64,000 bases of DNA from Paraburkholderia ginsengisoli NBRC 100965. GTDB lineage: Bacteria; Pseudomonadota; Gammaproteobacteria; Burkholderiales; Burkholderiaceae. Numbering within the stretch: the stretch's first letter is position 1; every line of letters begins with the position of its first letter. The notes beneath the pieces were generated by a model, which was not told the origin of the DNA, did no database searches, and worked only from the letters and a program-made list of their open reading frames with translations. The stretch is from assembly GCF_000739735.1 (NCBI RefSeq), contig NZ_BBJF01000004.1:992001-1056000 (forward strand), in the 5' to 3' direction. The translations under genes were made by a program, and so were the position numbers. Shown in pieces: positions 33,704-43,162 of the stretch.

Positions 33704-35080
33704 TCAGTCCTCGATCCTTTCCAAACCTTCCGCGCTGCGGTCCGCGACGCCGGCCCACGCGGCCGCCGCCAGGCCCATCTGCGCGACGTCTTCCACCGTC
33801 AACGGCTGCAAGCGTTCGCACAACGCGACGATGCGCTCCCATTCGCCGCGCTCCAGCGCTTCGATGGTGCTCAGCAAGGCGCCCAGCACGCCTTCGCGCC
33901 GGAGGATCGCCGCCTGAATCGGCCGCGACAGCGTCAGCACGTTCAGCGTGTTTTCGAGCGCGCCGCCGAACACCGCATCGACGAACGAGAACACGCCGGT
34001 CAGAAACGCCGCGTCGGCTTCGTCGCGGCCGGCTTCAGGCAAACGCTCGATCGCCAGTTCCATGAAGCGCGCGCGGGTCGCCGCGAGTTGCAGCAGCGGA
34101 TCGTCTTCGAGCGCGACCTTGCGGCCGTCGGCATACAGCAGCAACTGTGTCCAGCGCGCGATGCGGTCGGTGCCGGTCGCGTTGATCGCGTCACGCAACG
34201 TCGTCACCTTGTGACCGACCGCGAGCCCGCTCGAATTCGCCAGCTTCATCAGATGCATCACGAGCACCGGGTTCAGCTTCAGCTCGGCTTCGAGTTGCGC
34301 GACGGTCGGGTCGCCCGCCAGCAATTGCAGCAGATTCAGCAGCGCATGGCGCGGCGCGCTGACGCGCCGGGTCGCCGAACTTTGCGCTCGCGCGAAGAAG
34401 TAGCCCTGAAAGCGGTCGAAGCCGAGCCCATGCGTCGCTTCGAAGTCGGCCTGCGCATCGATGCCGGCGGCGAGCAGCAGCTTGCCCGCGGACTTCAGCA
34501 CGCTCGCGAGTTTGGGCAGCAGCGCACGCGGCGCGCGCGCGATATCGATCTTGACGACGTCGACGTAAGGCAAGAGTTTGGCGAAGCTCTCGTTAGGCTG
34601 CGTGACCTCGTCGAGCACGAAGCGATAGCGCCGCCCATGCAGTTGCACGAGCCGCGCGATCAGCGCGTCGTCGACGTCCAGCGCGGGCGACAGTTCGAGC
34701 AGGAAGCGCTCGGCGGGCAGGCGCAGGATCGCGTCGTCGAGCAGCAGGTCGCGGCTCACGTCGACGTAGGCCGGATGCCCGGTGAGCGCGCCGCGCACGT
34801 CGCTCTGGATCAGACCGCGAACGATCGCGCGCGCCACGCGTTGCGCGGGAGTCGGCGGTTTGCCGGGTAGCGTATCGGGGTCGACTGCGGTGTCCGAGGG
34901 CGTGGCAGGTTCGTTCGCTTCAGCGTCGGTCGGCGGCAACGCGGGCGCGCGCACCTTGATCTCGTAGCCGCACAGCATCCCGTCGCGGTTCAGAATCGGC
35001 TGCCGGGCAAAGCTGGCAAGCAATGGCGCGTCGTCGATCGCGCCGGTCTGGCTCACAGTCTCGATTGCGATGGTGGTCAT
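33704..35080 (-). CDS. second EAL-HDOD signalling protein, strongly degenerate EAL
   Basis: A 458-residue paralogue of the protein at 28431-29795. The EAL-like part starts FARQPILNRDGMLCGYEIKVRA, so the EAL motif is lost (YEIK), and the DD motif is LDEV. It contains an inserted Pro/Thr-rich loop near residues 50-75. HDOD follows (LNPVLVMHLMKLANSSGLAVGHKVTTLRDAI). Both halves align with the first paralogue (GFDRFQGYFFARAQ against GFDLFQGYFFARPQ; ARWTQLLLYADG against ARWAQLLLYADS). Catalysis is unlikely; binding or scaffold function is inferred. Divergent from acetoacetate decarboxylase. Confidence 0.87.
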   Translation of the reverse strand: MTTIAIETVSQTGAIDDAPLLASFARQPILNRDGMLCGYEIKVRAPALPPTDAEANEPATPSDTAVDPDTLPGKPPTPAQRVARAIVRGLIQSDVRGALTGHPAYVDVSRDLLLDDAILRLPAERFLLELSPALDVDDALIARLVQLHGRRYRFVLDEVTQPNESFAKLLPYVDVVKIDIARAPRALLPKLASVLKSAGKLLLAAGIDAQADFEATHGLGFDRFQGYFFARAQSSATRRVSAPRHALLNLLQLLAGDPTVAQLEAELKLNPVLVMHLMKLANSSGLAVGHKVTTLRDAINATGTDRIARWTQLLLYADGRKVALEDDPLLQLAATRARFMELAIERLPEAGRDEADAAFLTGVFSFVDAVFGGALENTLNVLTLSRPIQAAILRREGVLGALLSTIEALERGEWERIVALCERLQPLTVEDVAQMGLAAAAWAGVADRSAEGLERIED

Positions 35081-35349
35081 TCCGGTCCCCCGCGCGGCGC
35101 CGTCGGCGTCCCCCGCTTGTATTCTGGTTGTAGCCGCGCTGTGTCGCGCGTTCGTCGTTGCTGGGCAAAGCCCGTGCCGGCGACGGTGTGTCGGCCGATT
35201 TTAGCGCAGCCGGTCAGCCCCGGACATGTCGGCGACGCAATATCTCGAAATAATTGCCGAACGGTCCGAGCGGATGCCGCTCAGCGAATCGACGATACTC
35301 GGGTGCGATGCAAAAGCGTTCCAACTCCGTTCAACCACCAAGGACAACC

Positions 35350-36108
35350 ATGGACGTCAAAAGCGTGCTGTCAAATGCGTTCGCGATGCCGATCACGAGC
35401 CCGGCATTTCCGATGGGCCCGTATCGATTCATCGACCGCGAGTTCCTGATCATCACCTATCGCACCGACCCGGACAAACTGCGCGCGGTAGTGCCCGAGC
35501 CGTTGCAGATCGGCGAGCCGCTGGTGCACTACGAGTTCATCCGCATGCCGGACTCGACCGGCTTCGGCGACTACACGGAAAGCGGCCAGGTGATTCCGGT
35601 ATCGCTCGACGGCGTCGCGGGCGGCTACACGCTGGCGATGTATCTGGACGATCATCCGCCGATCGCCGGCGGCCGTGAATTGTGGGGCTTTCCGAAGAAG
35701 CTCGCGAACCCGGTGCTGGCGGTCCACACCGATACGCTGGTCGGCACGCTCGACTACGGCCCGGTGCGCATCGCGACCGGCACGATGGGCTACAAGCATA
35801 GGCAGCTCGATCTCGCGCAGCAGAAGAAGCGCCTCGAAGCGCCGAACTTTCTGCTGAAGGTGATTCCGCACGTGGACGGCACGCCGCGCATCTGCGAACT
35901 GGTGCGTTACTACCTGCAGGACATCGAGCTGAAAGGCGCGTGGACCGGGCCGGCCGCGCTCGAACTGGCGCCGCACGCGCTCGCGCCGGTCGCGGAGTTG
36001 CCAGTGCTGGAGATCGTCGAGGCGCGCCATCTGGTGGCGGACCTGACGCTGGGGCTCGGCGAGGTGGTGTTCGATTATCTCGATCAGCCGGAAGCGAATA
36101 TGCGGTGA
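35350..36108 (+). CDS. adc: acetoacetate decarboxylase
   Basis: A 252-residue protein from ATG 35350. The active-site segment [15 protein letters not shown] has the Schiff-base Lys and its neighbouring pKa-lowering Lys. [13 protein letters not shown] and [11 protein letters not shown] are also typical. The enzyme converts acetoacetate to acetone and CO2 in the cytoplasm. No CoA-transferase or butyrate genes lie nearby; the neighbours are unrelated signalling and arginine genes, so its metabolic context is unclear. Confidence 0.93.
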   Translation: MDVKSVLSNAFAMPITSPAFPMGPYRFIDREFLIITYRTDPDKLRAVVPEPLQIGEPLVHYEFIRMPDSTGFGDYTESGQVIPVSLDGVAGGYTLAMYLDDHPPIAGGRELWGFPKKLANPVLAVHTDTLVGTLDYGPVRIATGTMGYKHRQLDLAQQKKRLEAPNFLLKVIPHVDGTPRICELVRYYLQDIELKGAWTGPAALELAPHALAPVAELPVLEIVEARHLVADLTLGLGEVVFDYLDQPEANMR

Positions 36109-36141
36109 GGAGTGCCTGCTTTCTGCTTACCGCGAACTCAA

Positions 36142-36173
36142 ATGCAAACGGCCGCAACAGCGGCCGTTTGCAT
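36142..36173. terminator. bidirectional hairpin between adc and the convergent binding-protein gene
   Basis: ATGCAAACGGCCGC (36142-36155) with its exact complement (36160-36173) and a four-base AACA loop: a 14-bp perfect stem. No T-tract. It is placed midway between two convergent genes, as expected of a shared terminator. Confidence 0.75.
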
Positions 36174-36209
36174 CATCACATCGTCGTACCACGCACGACG
36201 TACAACGTC

Positions 36210-37004
36210 TTACTTCAACACGACCTTCACGTCGAAGTATTTCGCGGCGAGGCGATCAATCGTGCCGTCCGCCTTCAGTTCCTTCAGCGCCTGGTTCAGC
36301 GCATCTTTCAACGCCGTATCGCTCTTACGGATGCCGTAACCGACGCCCGCGCCGAGCAGCTTCTCGTCGCTGACCGCCGGGCCCGCGAACTCGAAGCCCG
36401 CGCCTTGCGGCTTCTTCAGAAAGCCCTTCGACGCCGCTTCAGCGTCCTGGAACGACGCGTCCAGACGACCCGACGCGAGGTCGGCGTAGATCTGGTCCTG
36501 AGTCTGATACGGCACGACGTCGACACCGTTCGACGCCCAGCGCGACTTCGCGTAGGTTTCCTGAATCGTGCCCTGCAACACGCCGACGTGCTTGCCCTTC
36601 AGCGACGCCGCAGTCGGCAGCAGCCCGCTGCCCTTCTTCGCGATCATCTGGTTCGGGATCGTGTAGATCGGATCAGTGAAGTCCACCGCCTGACGGCGCT
36701 GATCCGTGATCGTCATGTCCGAGTTGATCGCGTTGAACTTACGCGCCTGCAACGCCGGGATCAGGCCGTCGAACGAATTCTCGACCCACACGCATTTGGC
36801 CTTCAGCTTCGCGCACACGGCGTTGCCGACATCGATATCGAAACCTTGCAGCTCGCCCGACGGCGACTTCGATTCGAAAGGCGCATACGACGCCTCGACG
36901 CCGAAGCGCACTTCCTTGATCTCCGCGGCCGACGCGGTGCCCGCCGTGACCGTCGCCGTCGCGAACAGCGCGAGCGCGGCCATGTTTCGCCAATTCATCT
37001 TCAT
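36210..37004 (-). CDS. argT: periplasmic lysine/arginine/ornithine-type binding protein
   Basis: A 264-residue ABC substrate-binding protein from ATG 37004, with GAGGAA eight bases upstream. Signal peptide NMAALALFATATVTAGTASAA. The mature part has family-3 solute-binding features: VRFGVEASYAPFESKSPSGELQGFDIDVGNAVC, FDGLIPALQARKFNAINSDMTIT and RRQAVDFTDPIY. It is last in the leftward arginine block, 158 bp after astE. That gap contains a TACAAT -10-like element (37128-37133 on the other strand), so it may also have its own promoter. Its permease and ATPase genes lie 8.6 kb upstream at 45.6-47.9 kb. Likely ligand: arginine or ornithine. Confidence 0.93.
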   Translation of the reverse strand: MKMNWRNMAALALFATATVTAGTASAAEIKEVRFGVEASYAPFESKSPSGELQGFDIDVGNAVCAKLKAKCVWVENSFDGLIPALQARKFNAINSDMTITDQRRQAVDFTDPIYTIPNQMIAKKGSGLLPTAASLKGKHVGVLQGTIQETYAKSRWASNGVDVVPYQTQDQIYADLASGRLDASFQDAEAASKGFLKKPQGAGFEFAGPAVSDEKLLGAGVGYGIRKSDTALKDALNQALKELKADGTIDRLAAKYFDVKVVLK

Positions 37005-37162
37005 TACGGGTGTTCCTCTACGGTATTGAATAAAACGGAGCCGGATCAGGCGGCGAGGCTTGCTGCGCCGGAATGCGATCAGACTCGTGCGGCCGGCGCG
37101 ATGCAACGCGCAAGCCGCGACGGCGGGATTGTACAGGTTTCGGGGCAGACCACCCCGCATGT

Positions 37163-38212
37163 CTAGACAAGTTGAGCCAGGGTTTGCCCGGTGGTCTCGA
37201 TCACCAGCAGGCCGGCGCGTAAGCCGGGCTTGACCGTCGCGTTCGGAAACACGATGCGCTCTTCGTCGTGACGCACGGTGTAGCGATAGTCGCCGTCGCG
37301 CGCGAGCAAGGTGCCCTTCGCGAACGGCGTGAAGTTGGCGACGTCCGCGGCGAACAGCAATTCGAACGCTTCGCTTTGCTTGGTGAGCTGATCGATCACG
37401 GTGAATACGCGCGGCAGCGCGGCACCCAGTTCGCCGTGCGTGCCGGCCAACAGATGACGCAATGCGAGATCGGCGCCCGCGAAACGCGTCAGATCGTTTG
37501 CGCCGAACGGGCGCACCTTGCCGAGTTCCAGCGTGCACGCATCGGCTCCGCATGCCTGCGCGGTGAAGTGCGAATACGTGTTGCCCTTGGTCGTGTGCAA
37601 CAGCACGGCACTGATGCGCGCCTCGCCGAGCCATTCGAACATCGCGCGCGAAAACGGCTTGCCGGTATGCGGCAGCAATGCGAACTGCTCGAACGCGGAC
37701 GCACGGATCGCCGTGTGCATGTCGATATGCCAGCGCATGCCGGGTTCGTCCGATGCCGCCGCGAAGAACTGCCGCGCGGCCTGCTCCAACGCCGCGGCGC
37801 GCGGCGCTTCGTGGCTCTGCGGCACCTGCAGATGCCGGCCGCTGAACAGGCGGTTCAGATCGTCATCGCGATAACGGACCGCGTCGCGCATCGCGTCGAC
37901 GTTGCCGAGGATCATCATGAGACGGCACGTCAGCGCGGCGTTGCCGTGCGCGATATCGCGCACGAGAAACGACAGCAGTTCGATCGGCGCGGTTTCGTCG
38001 CCGTGCACGCCGGCCGACACCAGCACGCTGCGTGTGCCCGCGTGTAACTCGGCGGGTTCCATCACGAGCACGCCGTCGTCGAGCCACGACCAGCGCACGC
38101 CATTCGCGCACACGCCCTGCGTTTCGTTCGCCGCGGGGCGCGTGCCCGCCAATGTATAGGCGAGGAAATCGTCGAGCATCGTCGGCATCGCGTGCTCAGC
38201 GTTGGAAGTCAT
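37163..38212 (-). CDS. astE: succinylglutamate desuccinylase
   Basis: A 349-residue zinc carboxypeptidase-like (M14) enzyme. Metal and catalytic segments are [15 protein letters not shown] (zinc His and Glu), [10 protein letters not shown] (third zinc ligand His) and [10 protein letters not shown] (catalytic Glu region). It hydrolyses N-succinylglutamate to glutamate and succinate, the last step of the AST pathway. The ATG at 38212 overlaps the astB 3' end by 17 bp, so the two are translationally coupled. Confidence 0.95.
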   Translation of the reverse strand: MTSNAEHAMPTMLDDFLAYTLAGTRPAANETQGVCANGVRWSWLDDGVLVMEPAELHAGTRSVLVSAGVHGDETAPIELLSFLVRDIAHGNAALTCRLMMILGNVDAMRDAVRYRDDDLNRLFSGRHLQVPQSHEAPRAAALEQAARQFFAAASDEPGMRWHIDMHTAIRASAFEQFALLPHTGKPFSRAMFEWLGEARISAVLLHTTKGNTYSHFTAQACGADACTLELGKVRPFGANDLTRFAGADLALRHLLAGTHGELGAALPRVFTVIDQLTKQSEAFELLFAADVANFTPFAKGTLLARDGDYRYTVRHDEERIVFPNATVKPGLRAGLLVIETTGQTLAQLV

Positions 38213-39536
38213 ACAGCGAACCCAGGCCGAGAATCTGCGTCAGTTCATCGAGCGCGGTGCGCGACTCGCGCAGCAGGAGCGGATCGGTCAGATCGGCAGG
38301 CGCGAGGCGGTCGCGATAGTGCTTTTCGATCCACGTATCCAGACGGCCGAACAGCTTGTCGTCGATCCACACACCGGGCGCCACCGCCGCGCGTTCCGCT
38401 TCGCCCAGCACCACGCGCAGCCGCAGGCAAGCGGGACCGCCGCCGTTTTTCATGCTCTCGCGCAGATCGAACACGAGCACGTCGTCGATCGGCCCCGCGT
38501 GCGACGCCAGCTCGTCGAGGTAGGCAGCGACGCGCGGATTTTCGCGGCATTCCTGCGGCACCACCAGCACCTGCTTGCCATCCGGACGCGTCAGCAACTG
38601 GCTGTTGAACAGATACGACGTGACGGCGTCGGCCACGCTCACCTGCGCATCCGGCACTTCGATCACGTCGAAGCCCGCCTTCAGGGCCGCGAGTTTCGTG
38701 CGCAGTTCGTCGTACACCGCTTTCTGTTCGACGAACGCGAGTTGATGGCAGAACAGCGTGTTGCGATTGCCGACTGCGATCACATCGTTATGGAACACGC
38801 CCGCGTCGATCACATCGGGGTTCTGCTGCGCGAACACCGTGGCCGAGTCCGCGAGACCATGACGATGCGCGACCGCGCGGCTCGCCTCGAAAGTCTGACG
38901 CGCGGGAAAGCGCTTCGGCTCCGGCCCGCGACGGTACTCGCTGCGGCCGTACACGAAGAACTCGACGCCGCGCGCCGCGTAGTCCGCGCAAAAACGCGTG
39001 TGATTCGCCGCGCCTTCGTCGCCGAGCGCCGGCGTGCCCGGCAGCGCTTCGTGCACGACGAAGCGGTCGGTGTCTTCGAAGATCGCGCGCAACGTGCGGC
39101 CCGTCGATTGATGCTCGATCGCGCGATGCAGCTTGCTGCACAGATTGGCCGGCGTGAAATGCACGCGGCCGTCGTGCGTGTCGGCGGACGGGCTCACGGT
39201 CGCCGCATTCGCGGTCCACATCGCCGAGGCCGAACTCGCGGCGGCGAGCAACTCCGGCGCGTCCTTCGCGACGCGCGCGATCACGGTCGCTTCATCGCCG
39301 GAGAAGCCGAGTTCGCGCAGCAGGCGCATCGACGGACGCTCCTGCGGCGGTAGCACGCCCTGATGAAAACCGAGGTCGGCGAGCTGCTTCATCTTGCGCA
39401 GACCCTGGCGCGCGGCCGCCTTCGGATTCGCGACCGACTTCTCGTTGTTCTGCGACGCGACATTGCCGAACGACAGCCCCGCGTAGTTGTGGGTCGGGCC
39501 AACCAGGCCGTCGAAATTGGCTTCAGTGGCTTGCAT
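38196..39536 (-). CDS. astB: N-succinylarginine dihydrolase
   Basis: A 446-residue enzyme of the guanidino-group-modifying family. It begins [20 protein letters not shown], a diagnostic AstB N-terminus. The catalytic Cys is in [17 protein letters not shown] near the C-terminus, and catalytic His segments ([15 protein letters not shown]) are present. It releases two ammonia and CO2 from N-succinylarginine to give N-succinylornithine. It starts 9 bp after the astD stop and overlaps astE. Length agrees with E. coli AstB (447). Confidence 0.96.
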   Translation of the reverse strand: MQATEANFDGLVGPTHNYAGLSFGNVASQNNEKSVANPKAAARQGLRKMKQLADLGFHQGVLPPQERPSMRLLRELGFSGDEATVIARVAKDAPELLAAASSASAMWTANAATVSPSADTHDGRVHFTPANLCSKLHRAIEHQSTGRTLRAIFEDTDRFVVHEALPGTPALGDEGAANHTRFCADYAARGVEFFVYGRSEYRRGPEPKRFPARQTFEASRAVAHRHGLADSATVFAQQNPDVIDAGVFHNDVIAVGNRNTLFCHQLAFVEQKAVYDELRTKLAALKAGFDVIEVPDAQVSVADAVTSYLFNSQLLTRPDGKQVLVVPQECRENPRVAAYLDELASHAGPIDDVLVFDLRESMKNGGGPACLRLRVVLGEAERAAVAPGVWIDDKLFGRLDTWIEKHYRDRLAPADLTDPLLLRESRTALDELTQILGLGSLYDFQR

Positions 39537-39545
39537 CGTCGATCC

Positions 39546-41009
39546 TTAGAATTGAAGACCCGGCGAGACGCTCGCGGGCATTTGCAGTTGCGCGCTTTCG
39601 ACGGAAGCCATCGGGTACGCGCAGTAGTCGGCCGCATAGAACGCGCTCGGCCGGTGATTGCCCGAGCGGCCCGGACCGCCGAACGGCGCGCCCGACGACG
39701 CGCCATTGGTCGGCCGGTTCCAGTTGACGATGCCCGCGCGAATGGTGCGCTGGAAATGCGTCCACAGCGCTTCGTTATCTGCGAGCAGGCCCGCGGAGAG
39801 GCCGAACTCGGTGTCGTTGGCTTTGTCGAGCGCTTCGTCGAAGCTGCCGTAACGGATGATCTGCGCGAGCGGACCGAAGTGCTCCTCGTCGGGCAGATTC
39901 TTCACGTTCGTCACATCGAGAATCGCCGGCGTGACGAAGCCGAGTTGCGCATCGCGCTGCTCCATCTTCAGCAGAGGCTGCGCGCCGTCGGCGAGCAAAC
40001 GCTCCTGCGCGGCGACCAGCCGCGACGCCGCGCGCGCCGAGACCACCGCGCCCATGAACGGCTGCGGGTCGGCGTTATATTCGCCGACGCTGATACGCGA
40101 CGTGACGTCGGTCAGACGTTCGACGAAGCGATCGCCGAACGCATCGTTCGGCACGAAAATGCGGCGAGCGCACGTGCAGCGCTGCCCGGCTGACAGAAAC
40201 GCCGATTGAATCGTGTGATGCACGGCGGCGTCGATATCGGCCACCGGGCCGATCACAAGTGGGTTGTTGCCGCCCATCTCCAGCGCGAGCACGATCTCCG
40301 GGCGGCCGCCGAACTGCTTGTGCAGCAATGTTCCGGTGTCCGAACTACCGGTGAAAAACAAGCCGTCGATCTGCCGGTGATTCGCGAGCGCAATGCCGGT
40401 GTCCTTCTCGCCCTGCACGAGATTCAGCACGCCGGCGGGCAAGCCCGCGTCGCGCCAGATCTGCACGGTCAACGCGGCGACGCCAGGCGCGAGTTCGGAC
40501 GGCTTGAACACTACCGCGTTGCCCGCGATCAGCGCCGGCACGATGTGCCCGTTCGGCAGGTGACCCGGGAAGTTATACGGGCCGAACACGGCCACCACGC
40601 CATGCGGACGATGCCGCAACACCGCGGTGCCGTCGGCCATTGCCGAGCGCTTTTCGCCGGTGCGTTCGTTGTACGACTGAATCGAGATCTCGACCTTCGC
40701 GGCCATCGACGCCGCTTCGGTGCGCGCTTCCCACAGCGGCTTGCCGGTCTCGCGGCCGATCGCTTCGGCCAGCGCTTCCTTGCGTTCGGTTACGAGCGTA
40801 GCGAAGCGGCGCACCACGCCGCAACGCTCGTCGAGGCTCAAAGCGGACCACGTCGCAAAGGCACGGCGCGCGCTGCGCACCGCGCGATCGACGTCGTCCG
40901 CCGACGCGCTATTGCCATCCCACACCGTCGCGCCCGTACCCGGGTTGCGCGATGCGAATGCGGGTCCTGTGCCGGCGGCCCATTCGCCGTCGATGAAAAG
41001 CTCGCTCAT
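39546..41009 (-). CDS. astD: succinylglutamate-semialdehyde dehydrogenase
   Basis: A 487-residue NAD-dependent aldehyde dehydrogenase. The catalytic Cys is in SAGQRCTCARRI and the general-base Glu in LALEMGGNNPLV. The nucleotide-binding GPYNFPGHLPNG and FTGSSDTG motifs are typical. ATG 41009 is chosen because AAGGA lies six bases upstream; MI-initial ATG 41015 is the alternative. It starts 2 bp after the astA stop codon. It oxidises N-succinylglutamate semialdehyde to N-succinylglutamate. Confidence 0.96.
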   Translation of the reverse strand: MSELFIDGEWAAGTGPAFASRNPGTGATVWDGNSASADDVDRAVRSARRAFATWSALSLDERCGVVRRFATLVTERKEALAEAIGRETGKPLWEARTEAASMAAKVEISIQSYNERTGEKRSAMADGTAVLRHRPHGVVAVFGPYNFPGHLPNGHIVPALIAGNAVVFKPSELAPGVAALTVQIWRDAGLPAGVLNLVQGEKDTGIALANHRQIDGLFFTGSSDTGTLLHKQFGGRPEIVLALEMGGNNPLVIGPVADIDAAVHHTIQSAFLSAGQRCTCARRIFVPNDAFGDRFVERLTDVTSRISVGEYNADPQPFMGAVVSARAASRLVAAQERLLADGAQPLLKMEQRDAQLGFVTPAILDVTNVKNLPDEEHFGPLAQIIRYGSFDEALDKANDTEFGLSAGLLADNEALWTHFQRTIRAGIVNWNRPTNGASSGAPFGGPGRSGNHRPSAFYAADYCAYPMASVESAQLQMPASVSPGLQF

Positions 41010-41011
41010 GA

Positions 41012-42049
41012 TCATCCTTGTTTGTGTTTCTGCGGCAGCACCCGCACCAGATCGCCGGCTTTGACATCGAGCGCGGCGGCCTCGGCCGCGCTCAAACGGA
41101 ACGCACCGTTTTGCGGCACGCTCGCCACCACGCCGACGCGAAAATCGCCCAGCGACGTATTCGACACCATCGACTTCGGCCCGTCCTGCGACGCGCCCTC
41201 GGGCGCATCGGCGATCTCGACCGGCACCAGCACGCTCTCGCGCACCGTGCGCAAGTCGGCGATGTGGCATTCGAGCACCGGACCCGCGTCGAAAATATCG
41301 ACGTGATTCTCGTAACGCAGCCCTTCCGCCTCGAGCATGCGGCGCGCCGGAATCGTGTCGTTATGCGTGAGGCCGACGCATTGCTGCGCCTCCTCCGCCA
41401 ACAGTTCGACATACACCGGATAGCGCGGCATCAACTCGGCGAGAAACGCCTTGCGGCCATGCGAACTCAGATAGTCCGCCGCGTTGAAGTCGATCTGATA
41501 GAAATGCGAGCCGACCGCGCGCCAGAACGGCGAAGTGCCTTCCGCGTCGAAATGGCCGCGCAATTCCGCGCACAGCCGCTGCGGAAAACGCTCACGAAAC
41601 TGCGCGAGAAACATGAAGCGCGAGCGCGACAGCAGGCTGCCCACTCCGCTCGTGCGACAACGCGGGCTCAGGAACAGCGAACACACTTCGGCGTAACCGG
41701 TCAGGTCGTGCGAGATGTTCAGCGCGCGCATGCGCGTCCAGATGCCAAGGTCCTGGCTCGCATGCACGACCGTGCTCACGCGATAGTTGTAGAACGGCTG
41801 CTGCAGACCGACCGCCGTTTCGATACCGCACACGCCGGCCACGTCGCCGGTGTCGGTGTCTTCCATCACGAAGAAGTAACCAGCCTCGTGCGGCGCAGCC
41901 TTGTCCTCCATCGTACGGCGCGCCCGTTCGACACGCGCGGCCAGCGCGTCACGGTCCGGCTTGAACGTGGTAAGGCCGGGGCCGGTTTCCTGCGCGAGCC
42001 GCATCAACGCGTCCACATCGCCTCGTTGCACCACGCGAACGACGATCAT
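41012..42049 (-). CDS. aruG: arginine N-succinyltransferase, second subunit (AruG/AstA-like)
   Basis: A 345-residue AstA-family acyltransferase: IVVRVVQRGDVDALMRLAQETGPGLTTFK at the start, with the family segments TSGVGSLLSRSRFMFLAQFRERFP and IFDAGPVLECHIADLRTVRES. It transfers succinyl from succinyl-CoA to arginine, the first AST step. Its ATG overlaps the stop of the other subunit gene by 4 bp. As in Pseudomonas aruF-aruG, two tandem related subunits are present instead of the single AstA of E. coli. Confidence 0.92.
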   Translation of the reverse strand: MIVVRVVQRGDVDALMRLAQETGPGLTTFKPDRDALAARVERARRTMEDKAAPHEAGYFFVMEDTDTGDVAGVCGIETAVGLQQPFYNYRVSTVVHASQDLGIWTRMRALNISHDLTGYAEVCSLFLSPRCRTSGVGSLLSRSRFMFLAQFRERFPQRLCAELRGHFDAEGTSPFWRAVGSHFYQIDFNAADYLSSHGRKAFLAELMPRYPVYVELLAEEAQQCVGLTHNDTIPARRMLEAEGLRYENHVDIFDAGPVLECHIADLRTVRESVLVPVEIADAPEGASQDGPKSMVSNTSLGDFRVGVVASVPQNGAFRLSAAEAAALDVKAGDLVRVLPQKHKQG

Positions 42050-43110
42050 TGCGCGTCTCCCGAATGTTCATCCCGATGCGGCGGATGCAATGGCACGCAA
42101 CGCACCGCATCGCCCTCTTCCACGCCGAGCGCGGCGCGCGCCGCGTGCGGCAACGATGCGCCGGCGTCCTTGCCCTCGGCCAGATTGCCGAGCACACAGC
42201 GGAACTCGCCGTCGGCGCCGTTATGCGCGATCAGATACGTCGAGCCGTTCGCCACGTTCTCACCGGACTCGCGCACCACGCGCGTCTCGTTGCGCGTGAC
42301 GCACACGCTGCGATCCACCTGCGCGGTCACCACCGGCCCCGCGTCGAAAATGTCGATGAAGCGGTCCGTCTCGAACCCCTCTTCCAGATGAATCTCATAC
42401 GCGAGCAAAGCCTTGGAATCCGGCTCGCCGAGCACGCGCTGCGCCGCTTCCGGCAACAGCGGCACGTAGATCGGGTAAGTCGGCATCACTTCGGCGATGA
42501 AGGTGCGGCTGCGGCCGCCCGATTCGATTTCGATGTCGGCGAAATTGCGGCCGAAGAATTTGCGCCCCACCGCTTCCCAGAACGGCGACACGCCGTTCTC
42601 GTCGGTCACACCAAGCAGCAGCGAGAACACCTCGGGCGTGAAGCGCCGGCGATTGGCCGCGATGTACATCATCCGCGCGCGCGACATCAGATGCGCAGCG
42701 GGCTCGCCGCGCAGCGACGGGTCGATGTAGTAGCCCGCGAGCCGGCTCTTGCCGGTCAGTTCGTGCGACATGGTCAGCGCGTGAATCTTGCGATTCACGT
42801 GCAGTTCGCGCGATGCATGGATCAGCGCGTCGTTGCGAAACGCGTAGAACGGGTCCGAATAACCGGCCGCGGCGACGATGCTCGCGGTGCCCATCAGCTT
42901 GCCGCTCTCGCTGTCTTCGAGCACGAACAGATAGAACTCCTCGCCCGGAAAATCGACATCCGCGCGAAACGAGTCTTCCGACAACGCGACACGCGCTTCG
43001 AGCGCGCGCCGGTCGTGCGGCAACGAATGCAGCACCGGTTGCGCGGTGCGCGCCATATGTTCGAGCGCATCGAGATCGGCGAGGCGGCCTGGACGTACGA
43101 AGAGCATCAT
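42046..43110 (-). CDS. aruF: arginine/ornithine N-succinyltransferase, first subunit (AruF/AstA-like)
   Basis: A 354-residue AstA-family protein: MLFVRPGRLADLDALEHMARTAQPVLHSLP, with ALTMSHELTGKSRLAGYYIDPSLRGE and IFDAGPVVTAQVDRSVCVTRNE. It is paralogous to the next gene, which it overlaps by 4 bp (ATGA). It lies 52 bp after astC. Together the two probably form the heteromeric succinyltransferase; the exact subunit roles are inferred from Pseudomonas. Confidence 0.92.
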   Translation of the reverse strand: MMLFVRPGRLADLDALEHMARTAQPVLHSLPHDRRALEARVALSEDSFRADVDFPGEEFYLFVLEDSESGKLMGTASIVAAAGYSDPFYAFRNDALIHASRELHVNRKIHALTMSHELTGKSRLAGYYIDPSLRGEPAAHLMSRARMMYIAANRRRFTPEVFSLLLGVTDENGVSPFWEAVGRKFFGRNFADIEIESGGRSRTFIAEVMPTYPIYVPLLPEAAQRVLGEPDSKALLAYEIHLEEGFETDRFIDIFDAGPVVTAQVDRSVCVTRNETRVVRESGENVANGSTYLIAHNGADGEFRCVLGNLAEGKDAGASLPHAARAALGVEEGDAVRCVPLHPPHRDEHSGDAQ

Positions 43111-43162
43111 CGATCCTGTTGAATGTGACGCATGGTTCGGTGCGTTGAATCAGTGCCGCGAA

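Noticed and set aside
36210-37634. Extended 474-codon version of the binding-protein frame
   Set aside because: The extra N-terminal 210 residues overlap astE in another frame and have no signal or domain. The signal peptide and ribosome-binding site place the start at 37004.
39546-41270. Extended 574-codon version of the astD frame
   Set aside because: The upstream extension overlaps the coding part of the second astA gene; a good ribosome-binding site sets the start at 41009.
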